The notes under the pieces were generated by a model. The model worked only from the letters and a program-made list of their open reading frames with translations. It was not told where the DNA came from and made no database searches. A stretch of 64,000 nucleotides of DNA from assembly GCA_030549495.1 (NCBI GenBank), contig JAUIRK010000043.1:558001-622000 (forward strand), written 5' to 3'. Shown here one piece after another: positions 37,019-49,947 of the stretch. A program made the position numbers and the translations under genes. Each line of letters opens with the position of its first letter. The first letter of the stretch is position 1. Source of the DNA: Nectonema munidae (Eukaryota; Nematomorpha; Nectonematoida; Nectonematidae).

Positions 37019-39429
37019 GGTTAAATTAATTAAATTAATTAATTAGTTTAATTAATTTGAAAATTATTATTCAAAGTAAAGCAAATGCCAAAGTAATCTT
37101 TTTGTCCTGACCTGAAACTTTGCGTGCGAAAATTTTGCCTACTGACAGTTTGCGTAACAGACAGTTTGCCTAAAGAGCAGTAATTTTCACTCCTAAATTT
37201 ACTATTTAAAATCGAACTATAAACTAACTAACAAATTATATATAAATACTTAAAAACTAAGAAACTAAAAAAAACGATATTTTAAACATTATAGATTTAT
37301 TTTAAAAGAAAATTTTTATTATATTTATTTTTAAATTATTATTTATTTATTTATATTTTGTATCAATAAATTCATAAAAAATATTTTTATTAAGAAAATT
37401 AAAAATAAACAAGTATATACCGGTGTATAAGTTGACCCCCGCCCCCACCAATTTAAGGAAAAATATGGATTTCAATGATGTTCGATGTAAAAGTCCATTC
37501 TACTTTTAAATTTATGAAGTAAAGCAAATTTATATTCTTATGAAAAATAAGCAGAATTCAGGTAAAATAATATTAACATCAAACTCTGTGTAACATCTCA
37601 AGGAAATTTCGATATGTCAGTAAATAAAATTTGTTTTAAATCCATATATTTCTTATCTAAAAGAATTTTGTTTATGGAGTTTCCTTTGGGTTAATCCTTA
37701 AACTTAAATAATATATAGATGTGTTAGGAAGAGAAAAAATAAATTAATTACAAGATAAAACAAAGCTAATAAGGTTTTATAATGGTAATAGACCAAATGT
37801 GTGTTCTTACCTAAGCAAACTGTTCGTAGGCATGATGTCCGGTACCTTCATTTATTACAAATAAGGAATCGTAAATAAAGCCGTTATACTTGGCTGAATT
37901 AACCAACAACACCTTCGATTTATACATATAGGTCTGCCTAAAGATGAAAAATTTCATGCCACTCTGCTTGTAAGTTCTACGTCGCAGACAAAAGAAATCA
38001 AAATTTTGGATCTCAATAGAAAATAAGGTTATACACGTATGCTCTTCTTTTCACCCCACTTAAAACATCGCCTATGCCCCAACACTATAGGAAAATTAGA
38101 AGATGCAATCGTTCATAAAATTTTGCATGCGGAGCATACTTGAAAAGCAATATTTCAGGTAAAATTACCATATTAAGAATATTTTACCCAATAAATTTTC
38201 ACTTAGTTCCTTTTCCTGTTTCTAATTCTTGTCTTTTTGTGTTCAAATAAACAGACTCTGTAGACAGCTACATCTAAAGAAAGCACTATACAAATTTATA
38301 TTAGACATGTTTTATTTCTTGCTAGTGAATTACATAATGAATATAGTTTTATTAGTCTTGATTAAGTTGGTCTGGGTTGGATTCCCAATCGTAAGTATCC
38401 CTACCATTTCCAGCTATGGAAGATTATTAGTTTCTTTAGTGCGATACCGGCAACTAAAAAAAAAATACTTTAAAAGAATTAAAAAGGAGATTTATATTAG
38501 ATTGAAGAAGATGAAACTATTATGTTCCAAAAGGAACATTGGTCCTAAATGGGTTAAACAATTTTAGGAATACCGACAATCGAGATTTGTGTTGGCAGGG
38601 ATGGCCTGAGTGCTGATGACATAGAAGATTCTCTAGAAAAAGTATACTTTTGTTAGTCCAATTTTTGACTTTGAGTTAGACATCAATTTCAAGATTTGTT
38701 ATCGGCGATATCTCCTATAGGTTAACTTCGAAATTCTCGTCTTGGAGAAAACTTTAATTATTTAAAATATGTGATGATGATGAAGTTATAGAGATAGAGG
38801 TAACTTCGAGTGTCTTCATCAAGAAGGCAAATTTCGAACTATTTTCAAAGAAGCCTTGGTCAAGTCAAGAGATAGTGTTTTGAAAGCCAAACTATGTCTT
38901 CTATCTTTATGTTTCCAGATTGAAAGTGAAAATAAATATCCGGAGATTGGCGCGTAAATTAGCCGCTAATTACTGTCCTTATACAATTTAACACTTGTTA
39001 ACTGCAGTGTTAAACCTATTCGTGATGGGCAATTTTTATTTCCCAAGCCAGGGGGCTATTTTAGCCACCCTTCTTTTTTCTTAAAATATTGAATATTTTT
39101 GCAAAATTTTCGCATATGCCCACTAAAGAATTGATTGCGAATATGAGGGGTCATGTATTTTTCATAAAAATCAATCAAACATGTCAATCAATGCCATATA
39201 TATCAACTTGAAACTATGTTATAAATTCCATATTTTTAAGGCTAATATTGTCTTAATTTATTTAATAAATTAACTTTTTTGATTATTTCACACAAAATAT
39301 TTTATATGCAAGTAAATGAACATTCACAGGTTGTTAACGCCTGTTAAAATTAAAATTTAAGAAAAATGATTCAATTAAAAAATGGTAGCAGTGGGTGGCA
39401 TGTTTAAATTTTTATTTTTTTTTAAATCA
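37019..39429. other. Arm sequence without supported gene
   Basis: Pairs with 5647-7441 up to about 38890, after which homology with the left arm stops. A 112-codon open frame at 38229-38567 is broken in the left copy and resembles nothing I know. AT-rich sequence follows. Confidence 0.4.
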
Positions 39430-40480
39430 AATTTAAATATACAAAATTTGTTGTATTTAAATGTGATGCACGTATATATAATTTCATAAAAAATTACGGT
39501 TTTTACTTGTTTATTAAGTATAACAAATGTAAATGTTACACATATGTATCAACTTTTCAATGTACGAAGTGTTTAAATTTTGGTCACTCTAGCAAATTTT
39601 GTAAAAATAATATAGTCACATGTGCATACTCATATATATTCAAACGAGCATGAATATAAAGATTGTATTTTTAAAGAAGATTCAAATAGGCTACTTTGCT
39701 CTAACTGTCTTAAAAATAAAAGTGAGGATATAAAACATTTTTCTTGTAGCATATCTTGTAAAAAAAATATTGAATATGTAAGATCTATTACTGATTTTAA
39801 TTTATAATATAGGATATATCTATGTCTTTCATTATGAACCAGGATTTCTTTAATATTCCTCACTTTAGTGATTCTGCATTTTTCGAAAACATTTATTCTT
39901 TTACTATTACTAATTTACAGGATCCTCTAAAGTTATATATATTTAATTTATTATCTCTTAATATCCAATCACTCAATAGTTCTCTATTGGTCTTTCTTTT
40001 TCTTAACACAGTACATGGTACTTAACTTCTTGTTTTTGAATGCATAATAATATAACATATAACATATATTTATAATTTTTCTATCGAGCTTGTAAGTCTT
40101 ATATATTATATATATTTTTTTTATATCATTAATATATTATGATTATATAAACATATAAACACTAGTACGAAGTATTTATTATAAACTTTCATTATAAACT
40201 ATTTTTATTATTTACGAAGTTTGTGTAACTTCATATAAGCGGCCCAAAAGCCTTTTGAAGTCTCACAGTGGTTATACAGTGGCTACGTGGTTATTACTAT
40301 TGTAAAATTTTATTTTACTCATTTTATGATTTAGTATTCTTTTTTATATCTGTATGATGTATTTTCATTATTTACTTACTATTCTTCCAAAGTGACGTTG
40401 GAACATCCATTGTGCATATTAAACTCGTTTTTTTTTATTTCTTGTAAATTAATGAATAAACTCTCTTCTTCTTCTTCTTA
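39430..40480 (+). mobile_element. Internally deleted LINE (ORF1 fingers, ORF2 start, 3' end)
   Basis: The ORF1 end shows a CCHC zinc knuckle (CTKCLNFGHSSKFC, about 39560-39602), followed by NEHEYKDC and LLCSNCLKNKSEDIKHFSC, typical of Jockey/CR1-type LINE ORF1. ORF2 starts at 39822 and shows LYIFNLLSLNIQSLNSSL, the opening of the endonuclease domain, but stops at 40023. The remaining endonuclease, the reverse transcriptase and most of ORF2 are missing. The element then reaches a 3' untranslated end finishing in a CTTCTTCTT tail at about 40480. It is present only in the right arm. Confidence 0.75.
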
Positions 40481-41849
40481 ACGCCAAACACTTTTCTCAT
40501 TATATTAATAAACTTATCCTTATACAGCAAAACGAACATGCTCAATTTGATTGTAAAAATATTTTTTCACTCTAGATTTAAATTGCAGTTACTGTTTAAC
40601 TTTGGTAAAATTTGTGATCAGTTATTTTTTTTTATCATTTTTGAACAATTTTCGTAGGAAATCGCCCTTTATCAATTCCATCATGAAAGTTGTTTTGTCA
40701 ATATATACACAGGTAATGAATGTTGCATTTCTATGTGGTTAAAATGGTTATATATTTAGTTAATTTGACACTACATTAACTTTTTTGTATTTAAACCCAT
40801 CTATAAAATAATTTTCTTTTTTGATATAATAATGATTTTATCGTTCTCATAAATAGGGAAGGTGGCATATGGGATAATAAGGTCTAATCAAAGCTTTCTC
40901 AGATTATTTTTGCTAAAGCTCATAAAATTTAAATTTATAAATTTTAACTTCTCATGAAATTTTTGAATAATAACCCTGTAGACGGGTTATATATTGAATG
41001 ATAAATAATTAATTTACCAAATAAAAATCGTTGTAAAATGACATGGTGAGAAATACTCTAACTAAGCCGAGCACATTTGGCCCTTTAGAAGCAGCATTAG
41101 AAACAGCGATGAAATATATATATCAATATGAACTCTATTGGTTGCTTACAAATTCACTATCCGCTTGTAGTTTGCACTTCATTTCTTCTATACTATATGG
41201 TATCTAATTTTGCTCTTAATTCTAACTTGATCCTACCTATGTAGCTCTTCAATTATAAAAAGGTTTCCTATTTATTTATCTTAAATATACTCTCATTCAC
41301 ACCAAAGGAAAAAATTAATTTTTTAGGAATAGTTTTATCTCCACATATTAGTGTTTGTCATATTTATGGTAACTCTAACTGTTTAAAAATTTTCAGATCA
41401 GTTTTTTAGTCAAATGATGATTGAAATATTAACTGATTAAAGCTTTAAAAAATTTTGATTAACAATGGAGGAGCTTCTTCTTCACGGTCACGTTCAAGAT
41501 GTTTTTTCAAAATCTCAATACTAGATTTTTACACCATCTTTTAGTTCATTGGAAAATGGTGTATTTTCCGTGTAAAAAAGTTACAAACTCGTTTCTTAAA
41601 ATTATATAGCTCCTCAAAGGTTATATTACATTAACAATACAAGGCAAATATAAGGCATACGAATTACTATTTCATTTTTCTTATGATGATGCGTTTTCCT
41701 TTCAATGTTCGTTCAGTTTCTTTACTCCTCTCATACCCAAATATTTGTACTATAATAAATTACGATGTAAGAAAAACCCTGACATATGCTTTATTGTAAA
41801 TAACTGGTTTTTATCAATTCGATTGACAATTTGACCCATTTTTTGGACT
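40481..41849. other. Right-arm-only sequence, no gene recognised
   Basis: AT-rich. A splice-flanked open stretch at 40660-40711 is noted among the rejected items. Nothing else is assignable. Confidence 0.4.
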
Positions 41850-42950
41850 GTAATGGCGAAAAAGGAGTGTAGAAATTAAAAACATGTACGATATTGTATT
41901 AAAAAATTATCTTAAATTTGAAGGATATTTTTAGCGAGAATTTGAACCTAGATCAAAATATTAATAATGATTTAAATCAAAAACGAATTTTTTATTTTGA
42001 ATTTTTTGAGAAAATAGAATTTTTTCATAATTTGTTTTTACAGGTTTTTTCCGAATGTCAAACTTGATTAATATTTCCACACATTCTTGCACACTAATTG
42101 GGAAAACTTAGGCCTGTAATGAAGTGAGCATCGTAATAAAAAATATATAAAATATATTTTATTTAAAATATGAAAGTATCTTTATGAGATCATTTTTCAG
42201 CCATACTCACTAATTTGCACGTTAGCGTATTTTTTCACAGTAATGGATAAAACTTAGTCAAAAAATGGTATATGGTATGGATGGTCAATTTATTTTAAAA
42301 TATAATTTTCTCAAAATGTGTATAAATGATTTTGAAGAAAACTTTCAGGTTAAACTAAGAAATTTGTTTCACAGATTCACACCCTAATTACGAAAACTGA
42401 GTCCAAACATTAAATCAGTATGGTGATCTAGCATATTTTATTGAGAATATAAAAAATATTGAAGGTAATAATTTTTAGTAGTCAATGATTCAAAAATCAA
42501 AAATTTGATTGACATTTTCAGAATTTTTAGCATCCTAATTACGAAAATTCAGTACGGAAATGAAGTGAGCATGATTTTATTAGTAAAAAATCTATATTTT
42601 AATTAAAATTTGAACAATATTCTTAGAGAAAAATTTCAGATGTTAACCGCAAATTTGATTCATACTTTTAGACAGTTTAACACAATTATGATTGATTTAG
42701 TATAAAAATATATACTTTATCTAGAATTTAAATAATCTTATTTGATACAATTTTCTGACTTAAACCACAAATTTGATTGACACATTCATAAATTTTCGCA
42801 TCCTAATTATGAAAACTATGTCGAGAAATGAATAGCATGGCCGATTTGATATAAGAAATTCATTTTATTTAATATTTTAATGAATGTTTTATTAAGCAAT
42901 TTTATAATCCATCAAAATTTTTTATTGATATTTGCTACAAAGTTGCCGTG
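41850..42950. repeat. Diverged satellite array, about 150-bp unit (family A, inverted)
   Basis: Phrases such as ACCGCAAATTTGATT, GCATCCTAATTACGAAAA and GAAATGAAGTGAGCATG recur about every 150 bases. They are the reverse complement of the array at 59690-61340. Monomers are strongly diverged. The array is only in the right arm. Confidence 0.7.
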
Positions 42951-43084
42951 TTTATTTTAAAATATCTATAATTTTATTATAAATATATATATTTATAGAA
43001 TTAGTGTTATGTGTAAAAATACACAATACCAAGAATCCTATTTTTCAAGCGAAGCGAGAAACGACCACGAGACCGGCTAGTTTT
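42951..43084 (+). mobile_element. Possible Helitron-like 3' terminus
   Basis: After the satellite array the sequence becomes GC-rich (GCGAAGCGAGAAACGACC) and ends CCGGCTAG followed by T at about 43080, resembling the CTRR-T end of Helitrons. A clean terminal hairpin and a matching 5' TC end were not found, so this is only a suggestion that the satellite sits in a Helitron-like carrier. Confidence 0.3.
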
Positions 43085-45579
43085 AATATAAAATTTTGTT
43101 CAAAAAATATACATTTTATTTTGATTCAAAATTTTTGACATACGTAGGTTATTCAACAACCGATAAAATAGTATCAAAATATTGAGTTGACGTTTTAGGA
43201 AAGGTCAGAAAGTTTGATAGCATATAATTCACCCATTTTGTACAATTAAAGAGAGGCCATCTGAGATTTTTTGGCTGAAGGGATATATCCAATTGGCATA
43301 GTCCGAGGTTATTCCCAAAAAAGGCAATCAGTATAAAGGTAGTTACACTTTTCCCTCCTACTTTTTTTATCCAGTCCATAGCTGCCTTGGGAATCGGACA
43401 AAATCTTACCCCTTTAGAAATAGGTGGTGCCTGATGATGTTTGCCAAGTTAAGCGATTTGTCAGGTTTCTTGCGTTGCATTAACAGTAAAGTATTTGCGT
43501 TAATATGGAAAAGCAACTAAGTCAGGGAAGCATCCAGATACATTTCTTCTTGGATCTCCCAGATTTTTTTCATTGCTATGCGTAGAAAATTGTTTTTTCC
43601 ACAAAAATTTTTTAACCACATTTAAATTTTAATGTCTTAATTTTAATTTTGAAAAAGAATAAATAAATAAGAAGAAGGAATTATAATGACCTCTAAAATA
43701 CCAAACTAATCCTTGTTATCATGAATATGGTCGATCTTTAAATATAAAAAAGGCGCGATTGAATAAAGCGTTGTTTAAAATTCGTTAAAAAGTAGTGCAT
43801 TTAATTTCAGCGTTTTATTTAAAGCGAAAATATTTGACTGAACTCAAACAAAAATCATTATCCAAAAACCCCCTTTTTTAATTTGCTTAGCCTATGCTAA
43901 GCACAAGAAATGTTGATTTAATGATATCATATACAATACCTATACTTGTAAGTTCTTTGTTAATAATTTTATGGTTTGGTAAATTGAAGAACATTTATAA
44001 ATTTGATTCTTCAATTTTTAAATTAATTATTTTAAATAAATAACTAAATACGTCAAGCATCAGCCATATCACTTTTTAACTAACAAAAAATGCTATCGAA
44101 CTAACAAGGAAACAAATAATTTATATCATTTCACAAATCAACTATTTCACTAAACTTGTTATGTCTAACAAACAATCTAATTCAACCATTTAAAATAATA
44201 CGTTTATTGAACGTACAGTCCAGCACGCCAAATATTAATCAACTTTATCTATGATCTTTAAATATCGCCATTCAACACAGTTCATATCATAGAATAGTTC
44301 CTATTATATTTGTCTATGTTATATTGGTATGTGAGTGCAATTTCTCTAATAGAAGTAAATTTAAAAGTCATAATACGCATTATTTATTTTTACATTATTT
44401 TGTTACAAGTATAAATTTTATTAAAAAATTTTTAGGCAAAAAACACCATGTTGGAAAATGGGATTGGAGTGAGATATGTATTGAACGAACCCTTTCTTGT
44501 AACACCTTTACACGTTTTAAAATTTCTTCTGTTACATATAAGAATCAAATTAATTTTAGGGAAAAGTTTATACAGATGAATTCTTGTTTACACTTCAGCA
44601 ACTAGAATTTTCTGGATACCTTGAAAAACATTTGGAATGTGACGTATTCTTGCTTATATCGAGGTAATTGATCAAAATAACTAAAGCATTGATATAGAGT
44701 TTTTTTTACAGAAATAGTTATAAAAATTTTGTTGGAGAATTTGGTAAGATGTTTCATATGATATCAAAACATATATCATACCAATCTTTGTCAATCACCC
44801 CGTCCTAACATGAACATGATACCTAAAGTCAATTAGATACCGTCTTTATAGATTTGTATATCCGATTTGTTTATATAATATCCTAATAATTCTGATCATA
44901 GAGCTTTTTCAAAGGGAAATGCAAGAATGATATATTTATTATATTCTTACAGATATCTCTTCTGAAACCTAAACATTAAACACAGGAGATAGGCCTCATG
45001 ATTTTTATCCAATACTACGACATTTAAAACTATATTATTATACATTTCTTAGCTATATCCATTCGGATCCGCTCCCTCGCTGTGGTATGGTCAACTCACA
45101 ACAAAGCATTATTTTAGTAGGGGGCATTGTGGCTTATTTCACCTAATCTCTTCTTCCTATTTTCATGGCCTTATTTCACAATATTGTATAATAAAATATA
45201 ACACGTAGTTTTGTAATTACGGGCCTCATCAATGATAAATAGGTCAAAAATTTTTTTCATTTTATTAAATTGTTAAGATTATCGCATAGAACAGAAGTTT
45301 GCAAAGTAGATTTTGGGAAACACTGATATTGAACCAAAGAGTGATTGGGATTAGGTGGAAAAATTTTAAGTATAAAATTTCAATAAAGACATTCTCACAG
45401 TTAGTAAATAACTTCTAAAAAGAGTTGTCAACTTGTACATTGCTCTTACATTGCTCTATTATATAATATTAAACGTTATCCTCTGGGCTTACACAGTTAA
45501 GCGTTGATAGCCTATAAAATATTATAAAATCGATAAAAAAATAAAGAAAAATTATATACATTATGACTATATAATAGTA
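43085..45579. other. Mixed arm sequence, no supported gene
   Basis: A 76-codon frame at 43149-43379 (minus), with further open stretches up to about 43620, looks once coding but matches no family I know. Homology with the left arm resumes at about 44050. The divergent island pairing with 2560-2710 is at about 44430-44600. Confidence 0.35.
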
Positions 45580-45949
45580 TTAGAGTTCTTCAAAAAATTT
45601 CAATGACAAAAATGGTCCTGCGTCTGTAAAAGTTTCGGAAATTATTACATAGAGTAATTTGAAAAAGTTTGCACCTTCCTTCTTGTCAGGAATCCACAAA
45701 GATAGAACTGATTCCACCTTAAGCAAAGATTTATCACGCACTGTTTTTTTGTCTTTGAATAAATTTGTTTTGCACTTTTGTAGCAGCACGCGTTCTCTAA
45801 TCACTTTCTCACCACTTTGAATCGATTGATTCGTGCTTTAATTAACCGCAAACTGATGAGCTACAGTTATTTTTTTCTGTCCCTGTTTTAATATAATAAA
45901 GCTTGTTCACCTTTTTTTCAAGAGTGACTATTTTTCTGACACGTTTAGT
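45580..45949 (-). pseudogene. Tigger/pogo-like transposase N-terminal scrap (right copy)
   Basis: Reads KITVAHQFAVN, a stop, STNQSIQSGEKVIRERVLLQ and then KTVRDKSLLKVESVLSLWI, that is, a psq helix-turn-helix plus the start of a CENP-B-type domain. The 74-codon frame 45580-45804 is the C-terminal part. The DDE domain and terminal repeats are absent. It mirrors 1221-1588. Confidence 0.55.
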
Positions 45950-47394
45950 TTCTTTGGAATATGCATGAGGTTTCGGTGGCAATGTGAATTACATATATAA
46001 AAGAAAGTTGCATTAAACATCTGGATGGATCAACCCAATAATAAAAACTTAACATTTAGAAAAGAAAGATACAAAACACTTTACAAATAAGTTTTTTTGT
46101 TTTTTTATTGGATTAACTACTGACTATTGCCCGGATCGAGATTTGCTATCTTTATTGCCCTCTGTCAGATATCCCAGAATGTTGTAATCAGCGCGTTTTT
46201 AGAAATTTGAACTTTATCAAATTTTTTTTGGGAATATATAAATTCGCAATTGTAGACAACGGATAGCCGGGGCATTATTATATCACATTAAGTGAAGGAT
46301 TTTGAATATTCCAAATAGAATACAAAAATAACAAACCTCGTTTCTCAAGAAATAACAACTTTTGTGATATTTAAAAGTTTAATTTTCTTCTTCAGTTGAT
46401 CGATCGCCGAGAATCTAAGAAAACATCCAATAAGCGACGCACATTTATAATATTCTTCCTTTCTTTGCTTTGGCCCTGTATGCCTGAGAAAATATTAAAA
46501 GTGCGCAAATATATGCCCAACACTCTCTGAACAAAATAAAAGTTTCACGTTCGCATCCGGTACTTACAAAAATGTGCATTCCCAAACCTCTTTGAAAAAC
46601 GACACATTAATGTACCACGTCACATTAAAAATTAGAAAAATTAAAGATTTAGGTTATTGAATTGAGGCTCTGAAAATTTGGGACCTCAAAATGGATGTAT
46701 TAAAAAACTTTTATACATAATTTAAATCGATCCAAGAAAGTTTTAACAGAATATCAAACGTGAATAATGACATTTTTTAAGTATTTTGTATGCGTCAAGA
46801 AAATAATATGCAAAATTAGATTGCTGAATTTAGAAGAACAAAATATAGTAAAATACCTTAAAAAGTTCTTTGGTATTGGAAGTATGATTTTTTAATTTCA
46901 TCGATGTTAAATATATATAGTAGTCTGAAAAAATCACGGATGCCTGACCACTAATATGAGCTTCAAGTGAACAATTTCTATGAAATTTAATTTTTTTAAT
47001 AATCTATCATATTATTAAAGGGTAACTACTAAAAACTTGACTTGAAATAGGATTCTTAAATTTCACAAATTATGTAAACAAAATATATAATAGTCTGGCC
47101 AAACCACGTATGCTTTGTATATTTTATATGCAATTGCTTGCTTTTTTATTGCATCCCATATTTAGCTCCTATGGTCTTGCGAAACCGCCAATAAAGTACT
47201 TTGAAAGTATCACATGCACTCATTGTTGCAAATCAGTTTAGGCTGAAAAAGTTCTAATTCTAATAAATTCTTGGACGTTCTCATAAAACTGTTATTTTTT
47301 AAAATATGAATACAACTTTCAAAATTAGCTTGATCGTGCACTACATATATGAGAACGTAAATCTTAGAATGTTGTATTATATTCTCTATTTTAG
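45950..47394. other. End of the right arm, no gene recognised
   Basis: Pairs with 1-1220 to base 47122, then continues as sequence with no partner in the window. Upstream exons of the metalloprotease must lie here or further left, but none could be recognised. Confidence 0.4.
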
Positions 47395-49947
47395 GTAGAG
47401 CTTATCTCAGAAACGTGTGTTATCGCAAAAAGTCGTATGCATACGTTTATTTCACAAACAATACTTCAACTAACGGATTTGTAATAGCTCACGAACTAAC
47501 TCATTTGTAAGCCTTTTTTATTTGTCTTTAAAAACGTTTTGACTTTTTTTTGACACACTTTTATTCAAAAATAATAAAATCATATTGGTAGCTATCACTC
47601 TGAAAATATAATCTCAAAAAAATGGGCCCCAAACAACGAGCAATTTTTAACTTCTAAGTTTTACACTGAAAGTATCTTCTTAGTACTAAACATAATAGGA
47701 TGTGAAAAAACTAAGTGATGATATTTGTATTTGAATAAATCACATTTATATTTGGAAAAATTTATTTAAAAAAAAATATCTATTACACTCGATATTCAAG
47801 AATTTATATTTTGAACAAATTTTCATTTTTATTCCTTATAAAAGAAATAAAAATTTTAGTTAAATTATTTTTATTCAAAGTTTGCTGGAGAGAAAAATAA
47901 AATCTAAAATAAAAAAAACTCAAAGAATAAACAACATTGAAAAACTTCTACTCTAATATAAAGAAAGTTTTTTTCAAAATACAATTGTTAAACCCATATC
48001 CTCTCCTCCCAAAGCAGATGCGGGCACCAGGTTCGAGAAAAAACATAATGAATTGAAAAATCCTAATATTTAACAATCCAAAATTAATTTATATAATTTA
48101 ATTTAATTTCTAAATTCTGGAAAAATAGAGTGATGAATAGATACATCTCTTAAAACATATATGTACCTCTATAAACTTAGAAAAAATAACCTCATGAAAT
48201 CAACAAAATCAAAGGGTGGTGGCATTTTTAACAAAAAGTTTAAAGCTCTCTTGCACCCCCTATAATTATCTCTCGCACCCTTAGGGGTGTCTTCACTAAA
48301 GCACTAAAATTTGCTCACACCTGCCCGCCTTCCTGCATTTTATTACTTTGCACGCGTCCCATACTCACAAAAAACCCACAACTTTATTTTAAATCCTGCA
48401 CCCAACCCACAATTTCACATTTTAGCCTGCAATTTCAAATTTAAACCTTCAGCAGCCCAAATTAACACATAAGTATTTCATTTTGATAAATAAAGAATAT
48501 AATTTAAATGCTAGTGTTTTTATACAATGAATTTTTACGATGTTAAATTTAAAACAAAATTTGGTTATTTATAGCGCTGTTTTAAAAATAGAATATCAAT
48601 GACGTTTGGCTTTTTAACGCCGTTTTTCCAGAAATAAAATGGGGAGCAAGACTGAAGTTACGCTCCTTATCAGCACTTGTTTCCAAAATACATAAAACAT
48701 TGCTCGCAACAACAGAAAGAGTAGGAACATTTCTTCAATATAATGTTCAATAAAAAGTGCAAGAAACACATGGAGCACTTACTGATGTTAGACTTTATAT
48801 AATCGGATATGAGCTATGAATGAAACTATCTTATAAATTATTCTATTTTTTAAGAATTAATTGGCAAATACCTACAATTTTACAAGTTAACCCGTTTTAA
48901 ACAAATGACCCGCACCCGCAATTTATGTATGGGTCACGCAAAACCCACACGATTGGCCCAGGTTTTTATATAATGCTTTATTGCTTCGTGTAGTTTTTAA
49001 CGAATATCATAGTTGAAGGATGTTTTGTTTTTAACATAAAAAGATCTGAATTCATTTGTTATAATCATGCTTAGATCCGCATCAAACTTTAGTATTAACA
49101 CATACTCACGAAGCTCTATCACTACAATATGCATAATTCAACACACACACTCATGACAAAAGAAATTTTTGCACCTTTCGTAACTCTTTTCACTTTATAC
49201 GCATTTACCCATATCTTAAACGCATATTTACATATTTGATACCTTTTCTCCTACTTGATAATGTTGTCAATCCGAAATTAATCGTCTTTTTCCAATAAAT
49301 TTTGTTCCTAATCCTAAATTATAATTTTCTTTGTTTTCTTCGTCATCCTATGACGGAGCAACCTATTAACGTTCCACCATGTTTAGATGTACAAAAACTA
49401 GTTAAATGTTAGCAATTTCTTCTATAGATATTGAGTGGTTCAAACGTTTTTTCTACTTATCCAAATGTCCACTTTCGGAGAAACTTCTTTCACACTAAAC
49501 ACTGGTTATTTCAACCTTCATCTAAAAAAAAAGATTTTTATTGGTTATAAAGTCATAAAATGGAAATTTTGGAGCTCACCTCTCAAAAAGCATAAGTAGA
49601 GGTAAGAATAGACAACAGTTAGAGTTAGAAGGATTGTTTTTTCACTCTATGCTAAATGTATCTTTGATAATTTCAAAGTAACCACGATGTCATTGAGCAT
49701 AGACGGATCTTGCACTGAGCTTCTTTTGGTAGAGGTGTTCCAATTCGCACAGGACTAGCCGTTAATGAAACACCTTTGATTTCGATAATTCCATATGTAA
49801 ATGGAAAGTTGTGATTTTAGACTTGGAGCTGAACATGATGGAGAAGACACCAAATACTTGATGAACCCATTCGTATTGGACCATAATTACCTCGAGACAC
49901 ACATTGTGCGTTTTTCACCTTTAACGCAAGAATACATAAGGAAGTAA
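47395..49947 (+). CDS. M12B (reprolysin/ADAM-type) metalloprotease, last two exons
   Basis: Exon 47395-47506 enters in phase 1 after a TTTTAG acceptor. It encodes RAYLRNVCYRKKSYAYVYF, then TNNTSTNGFVIAHELTH, and ends at a GTAAGC donor in phase 2. Exon 49821-49947 continues in frame after a GATTTTAG acceptor with LGAEHDGEDTKYLMNPFVL, then ETHIVRFSPLTQEYIRK and a stop. The junction rebuilds HELTHLLGAEHD, the full HExxHxxGxxHD zinc site of M12B proteases, followed by LMNP, the Met-turn. The protein ends about 20 residues after the Met-turn, so this gene has no disintegrin, thrombospondin or ShKT tail. AATAAA lies at 50087-50092. Earlier exons (signal, pro-domain, first half of the catalytic domain) were not found. 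The zinc ligands are all present, so the enzyme looks functional. Confidence 0.88.
47507..49820. other. Intron of the metalloprotease gene with degraded repeat
   Basis: The 2.3-kb intron contains a relatively GC-rich, repetitive stretch (about 48240-48480 and 48890-48975) with phrases like CCCGCACCCGCAA and AAACCCACA. It looks like a degraded non-autonomous transposon, but no terminal repeats could be matched. Confidence 0.4.

Larger units (their letters stand above)
26121..47122. repeat. Right arm of giant inverted repeat
   Basis: This is the reverse complement of 1-20689, with mostly 93-99% identity where I compared stretches by eye. It has no piggyBac insertion. The stretch from about 38900 to 44050 has no counterpart in the left arm and holds a LINE remnant and a satellite array instead. 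The arm may extend past 47122, because its partner sequence would lie upstream of the window. If so, the metalloprotease exons at 47395-49947 could also be duplicated. Confidence 0.95.

Noticed and set aside
38229-38567. 112-codon open frame, with a splice-like stretch before GTAAGTAT at 38392
   Set aside because: The matching frame in the left arm has stops and the peptide resembles no family. A tempting likeness to an M12B helix depends on ignoring stops.
38917-38954. Possible exon with ENKYPEI, resembling the start of M12B catalytic domains
   Set aside because: Very short, with an uncertain donor. It could not be connected in phase to the protease exons at 47395.
40660-40711. Splice-flanked open stretch ending in phase 1
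   Set aside because: Acceptor and donor look good, but the peptide shows no M12B or other signature and lies in repeat-rich right-arm-only sequence.
43149-43620. Minus-strand open stretches as a gene
   Set aside because: Several stops and no recognised domain; probably an unassigned transposon remnant.
1-47122. The palindrome as a pure assembly hairpin artefact
   Set aside because: A read-through artefact would give near-identical arms. Here the arms differ by several percent and by multi-kilobase private insertions. A haplotype mis-join cannot be excluded and is listed as a check.
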